Assembly: GCA_905182985.1 (NCBI GenBank)
Contig: CAJJDN010000175.1
Location: forward strand, 156,350 to 206,866
DNA length: 50,517 nucleotides
Source of the DNA: Paramecium sonneborni
Taxonomy: Eukaryota; Ciliophora; Oligohymenophorea; Peniculida; Parameciidae
Direction of reading: 5' to 3'
A program made the position numbers and the translations under genes. The notes below the pieces were generated by a model. It saw nothing but the letters and a program-made list of their open reading frames with translations, did not search any database and was not told the origin of the DNA. Positions 33,401-46,288 of this stretch are shown here, one piece after another (position 1 is the first letter of the stretch; each line of letters opens with the position of its first letter).

Positions 33401-35815
33401 ATTTCTAATTTATCCAAACCCTTCTTTTAGAGACTTATCAGTAAATATGAATTAAAATAATAATAATAATATAATGATATTTTAGGAATGGAATCTGTAA
33501 GAGATAGTGTTAGTTATGGACCTATTTCATAAAGAATTAATTTTATAAGTCCATCATCTAAACAATAATAAATGTAAGAACTTATTGAAAAAGATTTCAC
33601 AGATCTTTAAAATTAATTAGATTATATGAACTAGGATCCTAACCAAGATATTGAAATACCTGATTCTTCAAGAATAAAAAGTAATAGTAAAGACTAAAAT
33701 TAAAAAAGTCACAACATTATAGAAATTTTTCAAAATAATAAATTAAATTTATAAGTTGAAGATATTGATAGAGATGCAAAAAAATCAAAATCAAGTATTA
33801 CATCTGGAACTTCTGGGGTTTCAGCTATTTCAACAATTAAAAAATTTTAGTAGAATAAATAAATGACAGATAGTTTAAAAAAACTAGCCTTTATAAATAT
33901 TTTAATAATTATTATAATTATAGGATATATAATTGCTCATTTGATAAAACTTAATTTTTATACAAATTAAACTTAATTAACATTAGCAAACATTAATGGA
34001 CCAACTTTATTTAATCGATATTTTTTTAAGATCTTTACTTACACTTGGAGTCTTGTGTTTAATACACTTGATATCATAGAAAGTAGTGATTTTTTAATTA
34101 AATCAACAATTTCAGAAATGAATGATTTAGCTTAAGTTGTTTTTATTAATTTAACAAAAATGTATGATATTTTTATAGGTATTGAAGATTCAGGAATGTT
34201 AAGCTTTATTAGTTTAGACTTTCTTTATTAGAAAAATGAAAATGTAACTTATACTTATTTTATCAATTTGATTTCAGCTGTATCAAATACTTTATTTGAA
34301 GCTCTTAAATATGATGTTAAGACACTCATTCAAATTATTGATAGAAATTATTTAGATAATCTATTAATGTTAAGATACAACCTTAAAAATGTAGTTGTAA
34401 TGAATTAATAATTAATTGATTCATTAAATGAAGTTTATTTCAAATAATAACATGATAATCTTTAAGAATTTTAAATACAAATAATTTTAGAAATTATATT
34501 TTTGTTCTTAATACTAATTTCTTAATTAATTTATTGGAAATAAATTGAATAATATTGTTAATAAATCTTAATTTTAACTGGAAAACTACAATATAATCAA
34601 GCTCAAGAGATGATTTTAAGATTTACTTTTGTTATTGAAACTCTAAAATAATTTTCAGGAAAATAATGTTGGAAAAAATAAAATTTCTATAAATTATTAT
34701 TTTTACCATTAAATGAAATTGGAATAGACACTATTCAAAGTTAATCAAGAGTCTTGAAAGAATGTCAAAATTCTTAAATAAGCTAATAACTCAAAATAAA
34801 TTAAGTTTTTGAAGAGCGACAAAGAAATCTCAAAAAAAATTTTAATGTTGCATTGAATTCTAAAATTAATAATCCTAACACAACAATTTTAAAAGCTACT
34901 ATTTTAACTATAATAACTTTTATTATTTTTTTAGTTTACCTTTTAGGTGGATTTTTATTATTCAAACAATAATAGACTGATTTATTACCAACTTAATAAT
35001 TAACTTTAAATTTTATCAGATTTACATCTTAATTAGATATTGTAGTTAGTACTGCTTTAATTACTAAATCGTAACCACTATTATATGATAAATTAATAGA
35101 AATGAAAATATATTCTTCCTCTGAAATAGAAAAATTTAGAGATTAGAGAAAAATTATCAAAATTTTTATTTCTTTATATTCAATCTATTATGAGAATATT
35201 ACTTTAATCTATGAGAATATTATCAAATCAAATAAGATAACTTATGAAGACTCCAAAATATTGCTTTCCTTATATTAAGAAGACTTTTGTTTAAAAATTG
35301 GTTCTGATGTTCCCTTTTGTAATTTTGATAAAATTAATAATTTTCATTAATTATATGGAACTCCAGAAATTTAAGATGACAATAGAGAATATCTAAGTAA
35401 AGGTATACAAGGAATAGTAAGCAAATTGGATACATTTTTCAAATAGAATTACTAATATGAAATTAATAATACTGAATACTTTCCAGATAAAAAAATAACA
35501 AAACAAATCTTAGTATCAAGAGAATTTACGAATTCAATAATGGAACATTTTTTAGATACAACTGATGGTACAAACTTGTTCCTTGATAAGTTAATGTAAG
35601 CTATAAATAAAATAACTAATGATAATCTTTATTAATCATATTACTATTATTTGATAACAGGATTTTTATTGTTACTTATTTTTCTTACTTTTTATGGATA
35701 TTGGATATATAGTTCGAACCAAAGATTGATTTTACTAAGATTAATTCTAACAAATTTGCCTATTGAAGTCTTAACTGAATAACATACATTGGCCTTACTA
35801 AGAAAACTAGAATGA
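30402..35815 (+). CDS. Giant multi-pass PAS-domain protein, TmcB-like (paralog A)
   Basis: ATG 30402 to TGA 35813-35815 with introns 33090-33111 and 33299-33326 gives 1787 residues. The start is supported by gap-free alignment of the first 52 residues with paralog B, sharing the P-x-x-G-W motif. Residues 1-330 hold about ten membrane segments. A helical region with VLSDKIIFWNKQIKGFNSIY follows, as in proteins annotated tiny macrocysts B in ciliates and Dictyostelium. A PAS-like sensor domain at about 610-740 shows FFGYYDKEIFEIDNISDLMP, FADQHDKLLLNYLQTAK, FGLKKEGILIS and NEEGFIIGIT. The C-terminal half has further membrane segments (FINILIIIIIIGYIIAHLIK; ITFIIFLVYLLGGFLLFKQ; GFLLLLIFLTFYGYWIY) flanking extracytosolic stretches. 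A sensory or receptor role is inferred. The family name rests on remembered architecture, not a search. Confidence 0.75.
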
Positions 35816-36763
35816 AATAAATTATCATAATAATTTTTAACATAACTTATTTAAATTAAAATAAATATAAAGAAATATAACATAATAATATAATTATAAT
35901 TAAAAAAATATTCTGAAAAAAGAAAGTTAATCTTCAAGATCAAGATCACTATTCCCAATGTTTAAATGTAATAATCAACATAAATTTTTAATATTAAAAA
36001 TTAATATCATATAAATATCTTAGATTTTCATAAAATATGGTCTAATTTATTATTGTTTTTTGTTTAAGGAAAAAAAAAATAAAAATATTGATTATTATTT
36101 AGTAAGAAATTATTTGATAAATAAGTTTTGACTATTTTAAAAACGAATTGCTCAAATTCTATATTTATTTCTGAATAAAAGTCAAAATAATAGATATATG
36201 AGTGAATTTTAGCTTTTCTCTAGTTAATATAAATAAACCTTATAAATATAAGAAAGGTATCCGAAAAATTAATCAAATATTATTGACTTTGACTTCCCTT
36301 CCATTTTTTATCTCTAAAATATTTATAAATTTATGAACAGAATATAAAATTTAATTTTAAAATCTAATCTCAATAACAATAACCATATCTATGGTAATTT
36401 TTTATGATTTTCATCCTGATAAATATATTCTTGTTAATGAATTAAGGTTTTAATTCTTGATCTCACACTTAGATTAATTCTAAACCAAATTTGCCTATTT
36501 ACAATTTAAACAAAACAGATTTCTTGGAAAAATAGGATTTAGATAAATTAAATTTTATAATATTTTATTGTTTAATTGTTATAATAAAAGTTAATTGATT
36601 TATCTAAAATTATTAATTAAGTGGTTTAAGATGTATAATTAGGATAGATAATTATAATATAAATTTAATAATTTTAAAGTTTGTGCAAATTTATATTTTG
36701 AATGGCAGAAAATAAAATAAAACTATCATTTTAGTTAATTTGGTATAATTCTTTCTTCTCTTA
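35816..36763. other. Long spacer between paralog A and the type I membrane protein gene
   Basis: About 950 bp, AT-rich. The minus strand stays free of TGA for roughly 190 codons just after the end of the neighbouring gene copy (to near 36187), but its composition (Ile, Phe, Tyr-rich) is only partly coding-like and no start or splice supports a gene. Bases 36660-36763 already belong to the duplicated block. Confidence 0.35.
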
Positions 36764-37793
36764 TCATTATCTACATATTCTTAATTTTTACTTATATCTA
36801 TAATAGTAGTATCCAATAATTAATAAAAATATGGCAATTCCAATATAAAGATATAACTAGAAATCTTAAGTTGGTATAAGAGAACTTTAGATTTCAAAAT
36901 TATAATTTAAATTAGTCTAACAATAAAGTAAATCATCGATTGAATCTCCTTTTTCCTCACAGTCTGTACTGATCAGAGTCATCTAATATCTATAAAGATA
37001 TCATTTACCTAAGCATTATATTATCCTGCTTAAGCATCATTACTATTGCAAACCACAGTTGTAGGAAAATACTAAATATTTAAAAAATAAAATCCATAAG
37101 GAGATATGGCTAAAATAGTTTTGTTTTATTCTCCATATGTTTCTATAGCTAATAAATTCCTATTAAAAAAATAATTTTCCCTAATTAAAAATACAGAATA
37201 TACAATTAATGATTCTATTTATCTAAATATTATTCTGACATTTTTGTTATTAAAATCATATGATTATGTAATCCTCTAATTATAAACAAATTATCATCAA
37301 TTCTATATGCCCTTTGTAATTTGTTTCTAGTATAATATTTTCTGATTTCTAACCATTCGTTATCATTTAAGTAATATTCTATAACTTAAGAACTTGATTT
37401 AAAGTTTTTAATAACAATAATTGTGTGTCCTTCAACAGTAAAAGAATAACCATTTAATAGATTAATCATAGGAAAATCTTCATTTCTAATAAAGGTTCCA
37501 TTAAAATAGATTTTAAATAATGTTATTCCATTTTTAGCATCTAAAATATATAGTTTATCATCTATAACTGCAATATCCACAATTTAAAAACTATCTAGAG
37601 TCTTATTATATATGTCTTATGATGTCATGGTTTTAATTAATTTAACTTCATTATGAAAAATTTTGTAGATAAGCAAACCATTTTCTTCTTAAGCACAATA
37701 AAGCCAACCATTACTAGCTACAAATCTCATTATTTTTTATGGAGATACCCAATTAGAAATTAAAATAGAATGTAATTAGTCTTTTTAAAATTA
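36660..37793 (-). repeat. First copy of exact 1134-bp duplicated block
   Basis: Ends at the single N at 37794; the same sequence restarts at 37795. It carries only the 3' part of the type I membrane protein gene (minus strand, stop at 36766-36764), cut at the N. This truncated copy should be treated as a seam artefact, not as a pseudogene. Confidence 0.9.
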
Positions 37794-37794
37794 N
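37794..37794. other. Single ambiguous base (N) at a second assembly seam
   Basis: Lies exactly between the two identical 1134-bp copies, as at 22891. Confidence 0.95.
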
Positions 37795-38928
37795 TAAATT
37801 TAATAATTTTAAAGTTTGTGCAAATTTATATTTTGAATGGCAGAAAATAAAATAAAACTATCATTTTAGTTAATTTGGTATAATTCTTTCTTCTCTTATC
37901 ATTATCTACATATTCTTAATTTTTACTTATATCTATAATAGTAGTATCCAATAATTAATAAAAATATGGCAATTCCAATATAAAGATATAACTAGAAATC
38001 TTAAGTTGGTATAAGAGAACTTTAGATTTCAAAATTATAATTTAAATTAGTCTAACAATAAAGTAAATCATCGATTGAATCTCCTTTTTCCTCACAGTCT
38101 GTACTGATCAGAGTCATCTAATATCTATAAAGATATCATTTACCTAAGCATTATATTATCCTGCTTAAGCATCATTACTATTGCAAACCACAGTTGTAGG
38201 AAAATACTAAATATTTAAAAAATAAAATCCATAAGGAGATATGGCTAAAATAGTTTTGTTTTATTCTCCATATGTTTCTATAGCTAATAAATTCCTATTA
38301 AAAAAATAATTTTCCCTAATTAAAAATACAGAATATACAATTAATGATTCTATTTATCTAAATATTATTCTGACATTTTTGTTATTAAAATCATATGATT
38401 ATGTAATCCTCTAATTATAAACAAATTATCATCAATTCTATATGCCCTTTGTAATTTGTTTCTAGTATAATATTTTCTGATTTCTAACCATTCGTTATCA
38501 TTTAAGTAATATTCTATAACTTAAGAACTTGATTTAAAGTTTTTAATAACAATAATTGTGTGTCCTTCAACAGTAAAAGAATAACCATTTAATAGATTAA
38601 TCATAGGAAAATCTTCATTTCTAATAAAGGTTCCATTAAAATAGATTTTAAATAATGTTATTCCATTTTTAGCATCTAAAATATATAGTTTATCATCTAT
38701 AACTGCAATATCCACAATTTAAAAACTATCTAGAGTCTTATTATATATGTCTTATGATGTCATGGTTTTAATTAATTTAACTTCATTATGAAAAATTTTG
38801 TAGATAAGCAAACCATTTTCTTCTTAAGCACAATAAAGCCAACCATTACTAGCTACAAATCTCATTATTTTTTATGGAGATACCCAATTAGAAATTAAAA
38901 TAGAATGTAATTAGTCTTTTTAAAATTA
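37795..38928 (-). repeat. Second copy of exact 1134-bp duplicated block
   Basis: Identical by eye to 36660-37793 and continuous with unique sequence to its right. The full-length type I membrane protein gene can be read only through this copy. Confidence 0.9.
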
Positions 38929-39485
38929 AAATTTTATTAATTGATCTTTTAAAAGAGCAAAAAAGAATCTCGATTTTTCATCATAAATTAATGTTGCTAT
39001 CCCTTAATTCGTAGTAAAATTAGGTAAGGTATGATTTTTTATTTCAATTTAATCATATCCTTTTTAATCAATTAAATAGACTTTTCCTAATGAAGAGAGG
39101 ATACAAATTCCTTCTGGACTTTTAGCTTATGAAATAAAATTTTCATTATATCCTATATACAAATCATTTTCTGTGAGGTAATCTAAATTCTTATTAGTTT
39201 AATAATCAGTTAATAATGGCAGAAATTCTTCTGGTTAATTTATTATTTAAGCTCCTTAATAAAAAGGTTAACAGAAAGTCTTTGAAATATCATTTCCTAT
39301 AAATTTGATTGATCTAAACAAATAAATAAAGAATTTTACAATATTTTACCAAAACCTTCAAAGTGCTAATAAAAAGTTTGTTACTGAGGATTCATCAAAA
39401 TATTCATAGAATAAACTGTTTTATGAATAATTAATGAAGTATTCAATCCTAAAGTTATTGTTAGAGAAATAAATAAAATAAGCAT
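37899..39485 (-). CDS. Type I membrane protein with propeller-like ectodomain
   Basis: Minus-strand ATG 39485 to TGA 37901-37899 with introns 39314-39339, 38295-38329 (35 nt) and 38118-38143 gives 499 residues. A signal peptide (MLILFISLTITLG) is followed by about 400 residues of repeated beta-type blocks with the rhythm of a beta-propeller: SPEGICILSSLGKVYLIDQK, RFVASNGWLYCAQEENGLLI, VDIAVIDDKLYILDAKNGIT, GYSFTVEGHTIIVIKNFKS, RAYRIDDNLFIIRGLHNH. One membrane segment (LYLYIGIAIFLLIIGYYYY) and a short basic tail end the protein. It is probably a surface or secretory-pathway membrane protein; the ligand is unknown. Its 3' part also appears in the duplicated copy to the left. It starts 75 bp downstream of paralog B on the same strand. 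Confidence 0.75.
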
Positions 39486-39560
39486 TTTTAAGGAGAATAT
39501 ATTTATTAATTAAAATATAAAGTATGATTATATATAAAAAAAGAAATTAATTTTTATCAT

Positions 39561-42500
39561 TCATCTTAAGAGTTTTAACAAAGATATGGTATAAATGTCA
39601 AGCATAATTTCAATTGGTAAAAGAGTGATTAATAGTCTAATATAAATTAATCTTAGATTCACTTTCACTACTATAAAAACTGATGAAAAGAAGAGAAATA
39701 AAATAAAAATGATTCCAACTGTAATTTAATAAATGTTATATTAATCTTGTTAATTTTAAATTAAACTGTTTAAGCATTATTACATTTTGGCAATAAAAGC
39801 TTCAAATCCTAAATAAGTATCAAAGTAATATTAAATAACAACGTTATTAAAATCCTAAGTGTTTATTTAATTATTCAATAATTCATAGTCATTAATTGCA
39901 TTTCCTGTTAGAATTTCAGTTTCAAAATATTAAGTAAGAAAACTATCCATTTTACTAACCATACCAGAGATTCCTTTTTTGAGATATTCAGAATTATTAT
40001 CTTTATTTGAAAATTCTCCAAATTAATTTGAAAAATCAATTTAACTTAAATCTCTATTACAAAATGGGATATCAGATTAAAAAAACTAACAAAAGTCTCC
40101 ATTATATAAACCTAAAATAAATGTTTCGTCATCTCCATTCATAGCATCTGATTATATAATATTATTATAAATATCATTGAAATCTGTATGATCAAAACTA
40201 TATGTACTTAAGAGAAGAGGTATTGTATCCAAATTATTTTAATAATTATTAATAATATTTGCTGAAGTTGGAATCATCTCCTTCATGAAATTATAAATCT
40301 ATTATTCTGATTTTATTATTAATGAAATTGCAATCGTATTTTCAAAATGTATATAAAATGCTATATAATCCATAGCTAAATCTTGAGTTGGTGCTAATTT
40401 AAAGGTTTAATCCTTAAATATCAAATAACAACCTATGAAATACAAAATAATCATAATGGCTAAAAAAAATACTAAAATGCTTTTAATAATAAGTTTAATT
40501 GATGCATTTTATATTCTAGAATTTAAAGGAATAGTAGATTATGTAGATTTCTTATTTGAAATTTCTACTTATTTTTAAATGTTTTAATTTAAAACAGATT
40601 ATCGAAATTTCATTCTTGTTATTGATTTAAGATCTGTTTTCTTTTTTGTAAAATCAGTATAACAAAGTTTATAACAATTTCTTTATTTATAACCATATTC
40701 GCCATAGAATTACTTTAATACTGTAATAATTAATTTGAATTTATTAATTTAAGTTTCTGCTGCTTTTTCACTTAGTCGATTTGATAACATAAGAATTCTT
40801 TAACTATAAAGTTCTAATCTTCTCCAAAAAAATAATTATGATATAATAATTATACCTATAATAATTACTTATATTAAAATTGAATTAAAGAATGTTGAAA
40901 TCTTTCCATCTTATTAAATTTTAAAATAAGAACTTAATGAAGAAACAACTTTTTCATTATTATTTATAATATTTCCAAAATTAATCCTATATTTTAAAAG
41001 ATTACTTAAATAAGTTTATTCATTATCACTATGCATCAATCTGAAACCTACTTATTCAAGATAATAAAGGTAACCAGTAAATTCTGTATCTTCTATTTTA
41101 AAATTATCTTCTAGATGGATTATTTAAATTTTATCTAAATATTGATTCTTTTCCAATGCTATAAAACTTCCAAACATATTTGTAAGATTTTAAAATGTAC
41201 TTTGCATATTAATTCTTTATTCTTAAAGTTAATTATCAATAAATTAACTGGTATTTAGAATTTAAATTTTTTTCATTTCAATTATCCAACAATGAGTTAA
41301 TACATTTAAAAAATATTTATTAAAATTAATTGGTAGATTGATATCAGATATAAAATTCATTACTTAATTATTAAATATTTAAATCTAAGCCAAGTTAATT
41401 GACATAAAAATAGTAAATAACAATAGTATTAAAAATTTTAAGATTGAAATAATTGTTAAACTAGAGATTAAAGAAGTCTAAGTTTTAAAATTATTCACTA
41501 TCTCAATAGCAGTTTATCCAGATGAACCTGATTTACAACTAGATTAAGATTTTAGTACTGGTCCTTTATTAGATTTTTATTCATCATTTTTTTACATAAT
41601 CTAATTAAAATCATAACTAATCACTTCATCATGAATACTTTCAGATTCTACTTAAGCTATTGCACCTATTTAACTTGATCTTTTTTAAAAAACATAACTT
41701 AAAATCTAATTAGATCCAGAATTCTATTCCAGAAAACTTTATTGTTATATTTAAGATCCCATTGGACTTATTAATGAAGAATCCATCTATTAATCAGGAT
41801 TCTTTTTACTCTATTATAATAAACTTTATTTTCTATTAAAATTTCGAATATTTATATTACGCAATTAACTTTATTTAATTTTCACTTACTTTTTGTCATC
41901 ATCTTACTAATTACCTTTATCTACAAAATCAGAACAATCTAAAATAAAATAATTTTATTTGTATCCTTTTTTACCTATATCAACCATTTGTATTTTAACA
42001 GTACACAAATACAGGGTTTTTTATAACTCCTAAAGATAGAAATAGAATTACATCAATAGCATTTAAAAATTCTATCATCTATTACTCTTTCTATTAAAGT
42101 AAATTTGATAAACCTCCTTTTTTCTATTATTATGAGTCGCTATTAGTTTATCTATTAGTTTCAAACATCAAATGATCATTCTAATATGACTTTTAATCTG
42201 TTATCAATCTTGAATTCTATCCATTTCTAGGACTGCTTATCATTGAATTTAGATATTCAAATTAAGTAAATGTTTTAGTTTATTCAATACATTTTTATGA
42301 TTATGCTTAATAAGTCTAAAATATTGATTCATGAATCTTAGATAATTAAATCAAATCTTAATAAACATATACAATAACTGATTTTTATAACATCCATCCT
42401 TCTTAAATGTTATTATTTTAAAGCATATCATTTATATACATATGTATATGAGGAATAAACATATAAATATAAAAATAATCTATATTTTATATAAAATATT

Positions 42501-44736
42501 CTAAATTTTCTTTTGGTATTAATAATTTACTCATTTCTTAAGTAATACCAATACATTTACCAAATTCATCAAATAAAAAATAATTATGAGATTCTTTTAT
42601 TTTTGTTAAACTACCAACAACAGTAAAGTCATCAAAAATTTCATAGTTGTTATATATATTAAGATATTATGGCATTATAAATCCATTTTTACCTTTTCCA
42701 AATGTTCTAACATCTTTAAACACTAAATCAGTTTTGGCTTCTTTTATATAACTTTGAAGAAAACCATCATGTTATTAGGCAAAGTGTTAAGGCATCAAAT
42801 CTTTAATATTATTAATTTAATTAAACTCAATCGAACGATAGCCAAAATAATTTGCTAATTAACTTTTATTTATATTTAAAATTGATCCTAATTATCTTAC
42901 CATACTTATTATTACTAAAACAGTATTGTCTTGTAAAATATTCGATCTTGATTAAGTATTCTATTAAAAAATTGTTCCTTTTTTCATTATATCTGATAGT
43001 TTCTATTCACAATAATAAGAATTATAGTAATCATTCAAAACAAAACTAAAAAACATTGAACAAATCTTCAAAGTTAAAATATTTTCACAATTTTTTATAA
43101 ATTCTTCTTTTACAACATTTATTTATGATCCTCTTAAATATAAAATACAGTCTACTATTTTTTTACTTAAAGGAAGTGCAAAATCTTAAAAATCATAAAT
43201 TGATTAACATCCTTATATTTAAAATTCCCAAATACGTATTTTATATTAAATTATTTCCAAAATTGATTTTTACATATCCTCTTCCAATTTACAAAATTGA
43301 TGAAGTTCACGAGTACTAATTCTTTTCTCATTATTGCTATTATTTTTTATTGAATGCATTTTTTTATTTTAATAAATCTTTTGAGCAGCTTAAACTCTCT
43401 TTTAAAAATGTTGATCAATTCTCTTTTTTATAAAATCAAAATAATAAGATTTCTTATAACTATTATTTTATTCAAATTTTTTAAATTCAACATATGCAAC
43501 AAGTGGCTTTTTCTTAATAAGTACTAAGAAAGATACAAATAATAATTCTATTTCTTCCACATCATTTTTTTATTCATTAATTAAATCAAGAAAGATTTCA
43601 CTTATAAAATACATTCCTAATTTATAATAATCTATCATCTTCATACTTTTATTACTAATTAAAGCCTTTTATTTAAATTTACTAAATTTATCATCATTAA
43701 TTAATTGATAGATGAGTAAATGTTATATAGTTATAGAATTGGAATTGATGTTACTAATACATGAGTACATTTCATAAATTAGATTAAGATATCTTATTTC
43801 TTTAATAAAGTTATATTTGTATAGAGACTAGAATAAATGATTACCTAAAATTAATCCAAGACTCAAGATAAATAAAATATAAATGGCAATTTAATTTTCA
43901 GGAAAAATCTCATTTTTAGATGAAACATTTAACGTAATTAAGATTGCTAATGATTCTAAAGTAAATGAGATTTAAAAATCCATCATATTTTTATGAGGAA
44001 CATCTGATTAATAGTATAAATGATTTAAAATTTTAATGATAAATATCATATGTAAAATAAATAAACCAATTAGATTATATAAATGTGATTGATTGTCTAA
44101 AGTTAAGACAATAGCAACTAAATTTAATAATATTAATGAACCTCTCAATTTTGTAAATTTTTATTACATTGGATGATAAGGTATAAATGAGTAAATTCTT
44201 AAAAAATATTCACAAACAAAAACATATACACAATATAAAATAAGTGCACAAATATTGATTATTAATTGATTTGTTTCATTTTTATTGCTAGCATCTATTA
44301 TTTACTAGATATAAAACTTATAACATGGTATTTATAGTGTTTAAATTGTAAATAATATAATTGAACAAAATAAGCTAGTCCTTTCTTCTAAATACTTAAC
44401 CTTTTATTTATTTGAATTCACTTCTAAACTGAAAAAAGATAAGTAAAATAATACACCCAATAGTATTATGAGACTAAAAATAGTAAATGGATAGTAAATG
44501 AAATTATTTTGAAATTCAAAAAAAGGGGTAATTGTCAAATATGATGAGGCTTTTGATATAACAGTTAAATAACCATCGCTGTATTCCCAATATTGCCATC
44601 CATGTTATGGTAATAATAAAGATAAATACTAAATGTATGGTATAATGGCCCAAAGCTTAGCTATTGCATCTTCTCCTGAATTCCTGTGTTATGAATGAGC
44701 AATTATTGTTAAGTTATCTATCAAAGTAATTCTCAT
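39561..44736 (-). CDS. Giant multi-pass PAS-domain protein, TmcB-like (paralog B)
   Basis: Minus-strand ATG 44736 to TGA 39563-39561 with one intron at 42030-42051 gives 1717 residues. It matches paralog A along its whole length: N-terminal membrane bundle starting LSLLLPQHGWQYWEY, a helical stretch (IQYKIRIWEFQIQGCQSIYD), a PAS-like domain with YFGYRSIEFNQINNIKDLMP, FAQQHDGFLQSYIKEAK, FGKGKNGFIMP and DEFGKCIGIT, then a Ser/Gln-rich linker and membrane segments (LTIISILKFLILLLFTIFM; FLAIMIILYFIGCYLI). The ends also agree (LRLIYIRLLITLLPIEIM versus LRLILLRLILTNLPIEVL in A). A keeps two introns between PAS and linker where B keeps one. Role inferred as membrane sensor; ligand and output unknown. 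Confidence 0.75.
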
Positions 44737-45081
44737 TAATTATATTCCTTATAAAAACTTAAATATTGAAGATTATTTTAAACAATAATTTAGTATTCAT
44801 ACTTTGGTGAGATTATTATATTTATTATATTTATTAAAATCTTACAAAAAACCATCAAACAAATAAAAATACATTTATATAATAAAGAAAAAAAGCATTT
44901 TAATTCCTAGATGAAAATGTTATCTACAAAATTAACTGTATTATATTTCTTTTAAAGTAATTTATATGATGTTGATTGATGAATTTAGAACTAAATCATT
45001 ATTAAAATTTTAGAAGAAATATTTATTTATAGCATGTGATAAATATATTGCATTTCTGAAATATAATATTTATTTAATATA
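44737..45081. other. Divergent promoter region between paralog B and the Mei2-like gene
   Basis: 345 bp of AT-rich DNA between two divergent ATGs. It contains a short tandem stretch of a TTTATTATA-type repeat near 44815-44835. No coding frame or RNA gene is seen. Confidence 0.45.
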
Positions 45082-46288
45082 ATGAAACCTTTTGTATTTA
45101 GGATTGACCCAAATGTCCTTTCTCAATTCGTAAAACCAACAGGACAAAAGAAAGAGGAGACCTCCTAAATAAATTAAGTTTAAGATTGTTTAAAAGTAAT
45201 TTTAAGTTAAATATATAGTAATTAAATATTGATGATGAGGAAGATGTAGATTAATTTACAAATCAACAACCATCATAACCTGTAATAAAAAATAGATCTA
45301 GAACAATTTATTCTAATGGATCAACTCTGCCTGAAACTTTATCTAAAAACTCAAATTAATAGATTTAGGAAATGAATCTATCATTTAGTGGATCTTCTTT
45401 GGGTTGGGATGAAGTATTTAGTTCAACTATGCCCACATCTTTTTAAATGTTTCAATTTAAAAATAAAAGACGCTATGAACCTTAATAACAAACAACCTAA
45501 TTCTAAATTCAATTACAAAATGTAATTTCAATGTTATTATCCTAGATACCTAAAGATAATCGTACAACCTTAATGATAAAAAATATACCAAATAAATATT
45601 CTTAACCTCTCCTCCTTGAAGAGATAGACTGTAATAATAAGGATACATACAATTTTTTTTATTTACCTATTGACTTTACAGTAAAAAATTTAATTAATTC
45701 AAAATAGAACAAATGTAATGTGGGATATGCATTTATCAATTTTTATAATCCTTTAGACATTCCAAAGTTTTATCTTGAATTCCATAATAAAAAATGGAGT
45801 AAATTTAATTCAGAAAAAGTATAGTTATCTATTTTATTATATAGATTTGTTAAATCACTTATGCTAGGATTTAAGGAGTTGAAGAACTTTAAGGACATTT
45901 TTAATATTCTACAATCATGCAAGAAAAAGTATAAACATTAAATCAATAAATAGGATCGAAGATTAAAACCAATCTTCAAATAAAGTTCAGAATAAAAGCT
46001 AAAAAGAAAATGATAAAATTTGTTTCAATTAGTTATTAATGGTTAAATCTCTTCTTTTAAATTATTCTGCTTAAATTTTTTTATAATTTCTCTAATAAAA
46101 ACAATTTTTTTGATTCCTATAATTCTTAATAAACCTTAGATTAATTAATTAATTTAATTATTTAATATAAACAAAAAAATATAGATAAAAATTTACTCTC
46201 CAATTACAATAATTATTTAAATAAAAGAATCAATACTTAAATTATAAAGTCTTAATAATCTTAGTGTTTGCTATTTGAGAGTATATGA
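45082..46288 (+). CDS. Mei2-like RNA-binding protein
   Basis: ATG 45082, introns 45196-45218, 45681-45707 and 45819-45844. The C-terminal Mei2-type RNA recognition motif is clear: RTTLMIKNIPNKYSQPLLLE, YNFFYLPIDFTNKCNVGYAF, NKKWSKFNSEKICQITYARI. This motif is specific to the Mei2 family, which controls meiosis and RNA fate in fungi and plants; the ciliate role is unknown. The N-terminal 150 residues are low-complexity (Ser, Gln, Asn). The domain ends near residue 270. The frame then runs about 100 codons more to TGA 46286-46288, but the tail is poorly conserved in appearance and meets the next ATG by 4 bp. A 22-nt candidate intron near 45988 would stop the protein at about 46015, closer to the usual Mei2 end. 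The domain call is firm; the 3' end is not. Confidence 0.85.

Noticed and set aside
37386..37580. Short minus-strand protein repeated at 38521-38715
   Set aside because: It is an internal piece of the type I membrane protein gene, seen twice only because of the 1134-bp seam duplication.
39358..39560. Read-through of paralog B into the next gene
   Set aside because: An initial misreading of the last codons; re-reading gives LLKLLR followed by TGA at 39563-39561, so the genes are separate.
42852..43319. Plus-strand Leu/Ile/Tyr-rich frames
   Set aside because: Antisense of paralog B, which has a continuous conserved minus-strand frame there.
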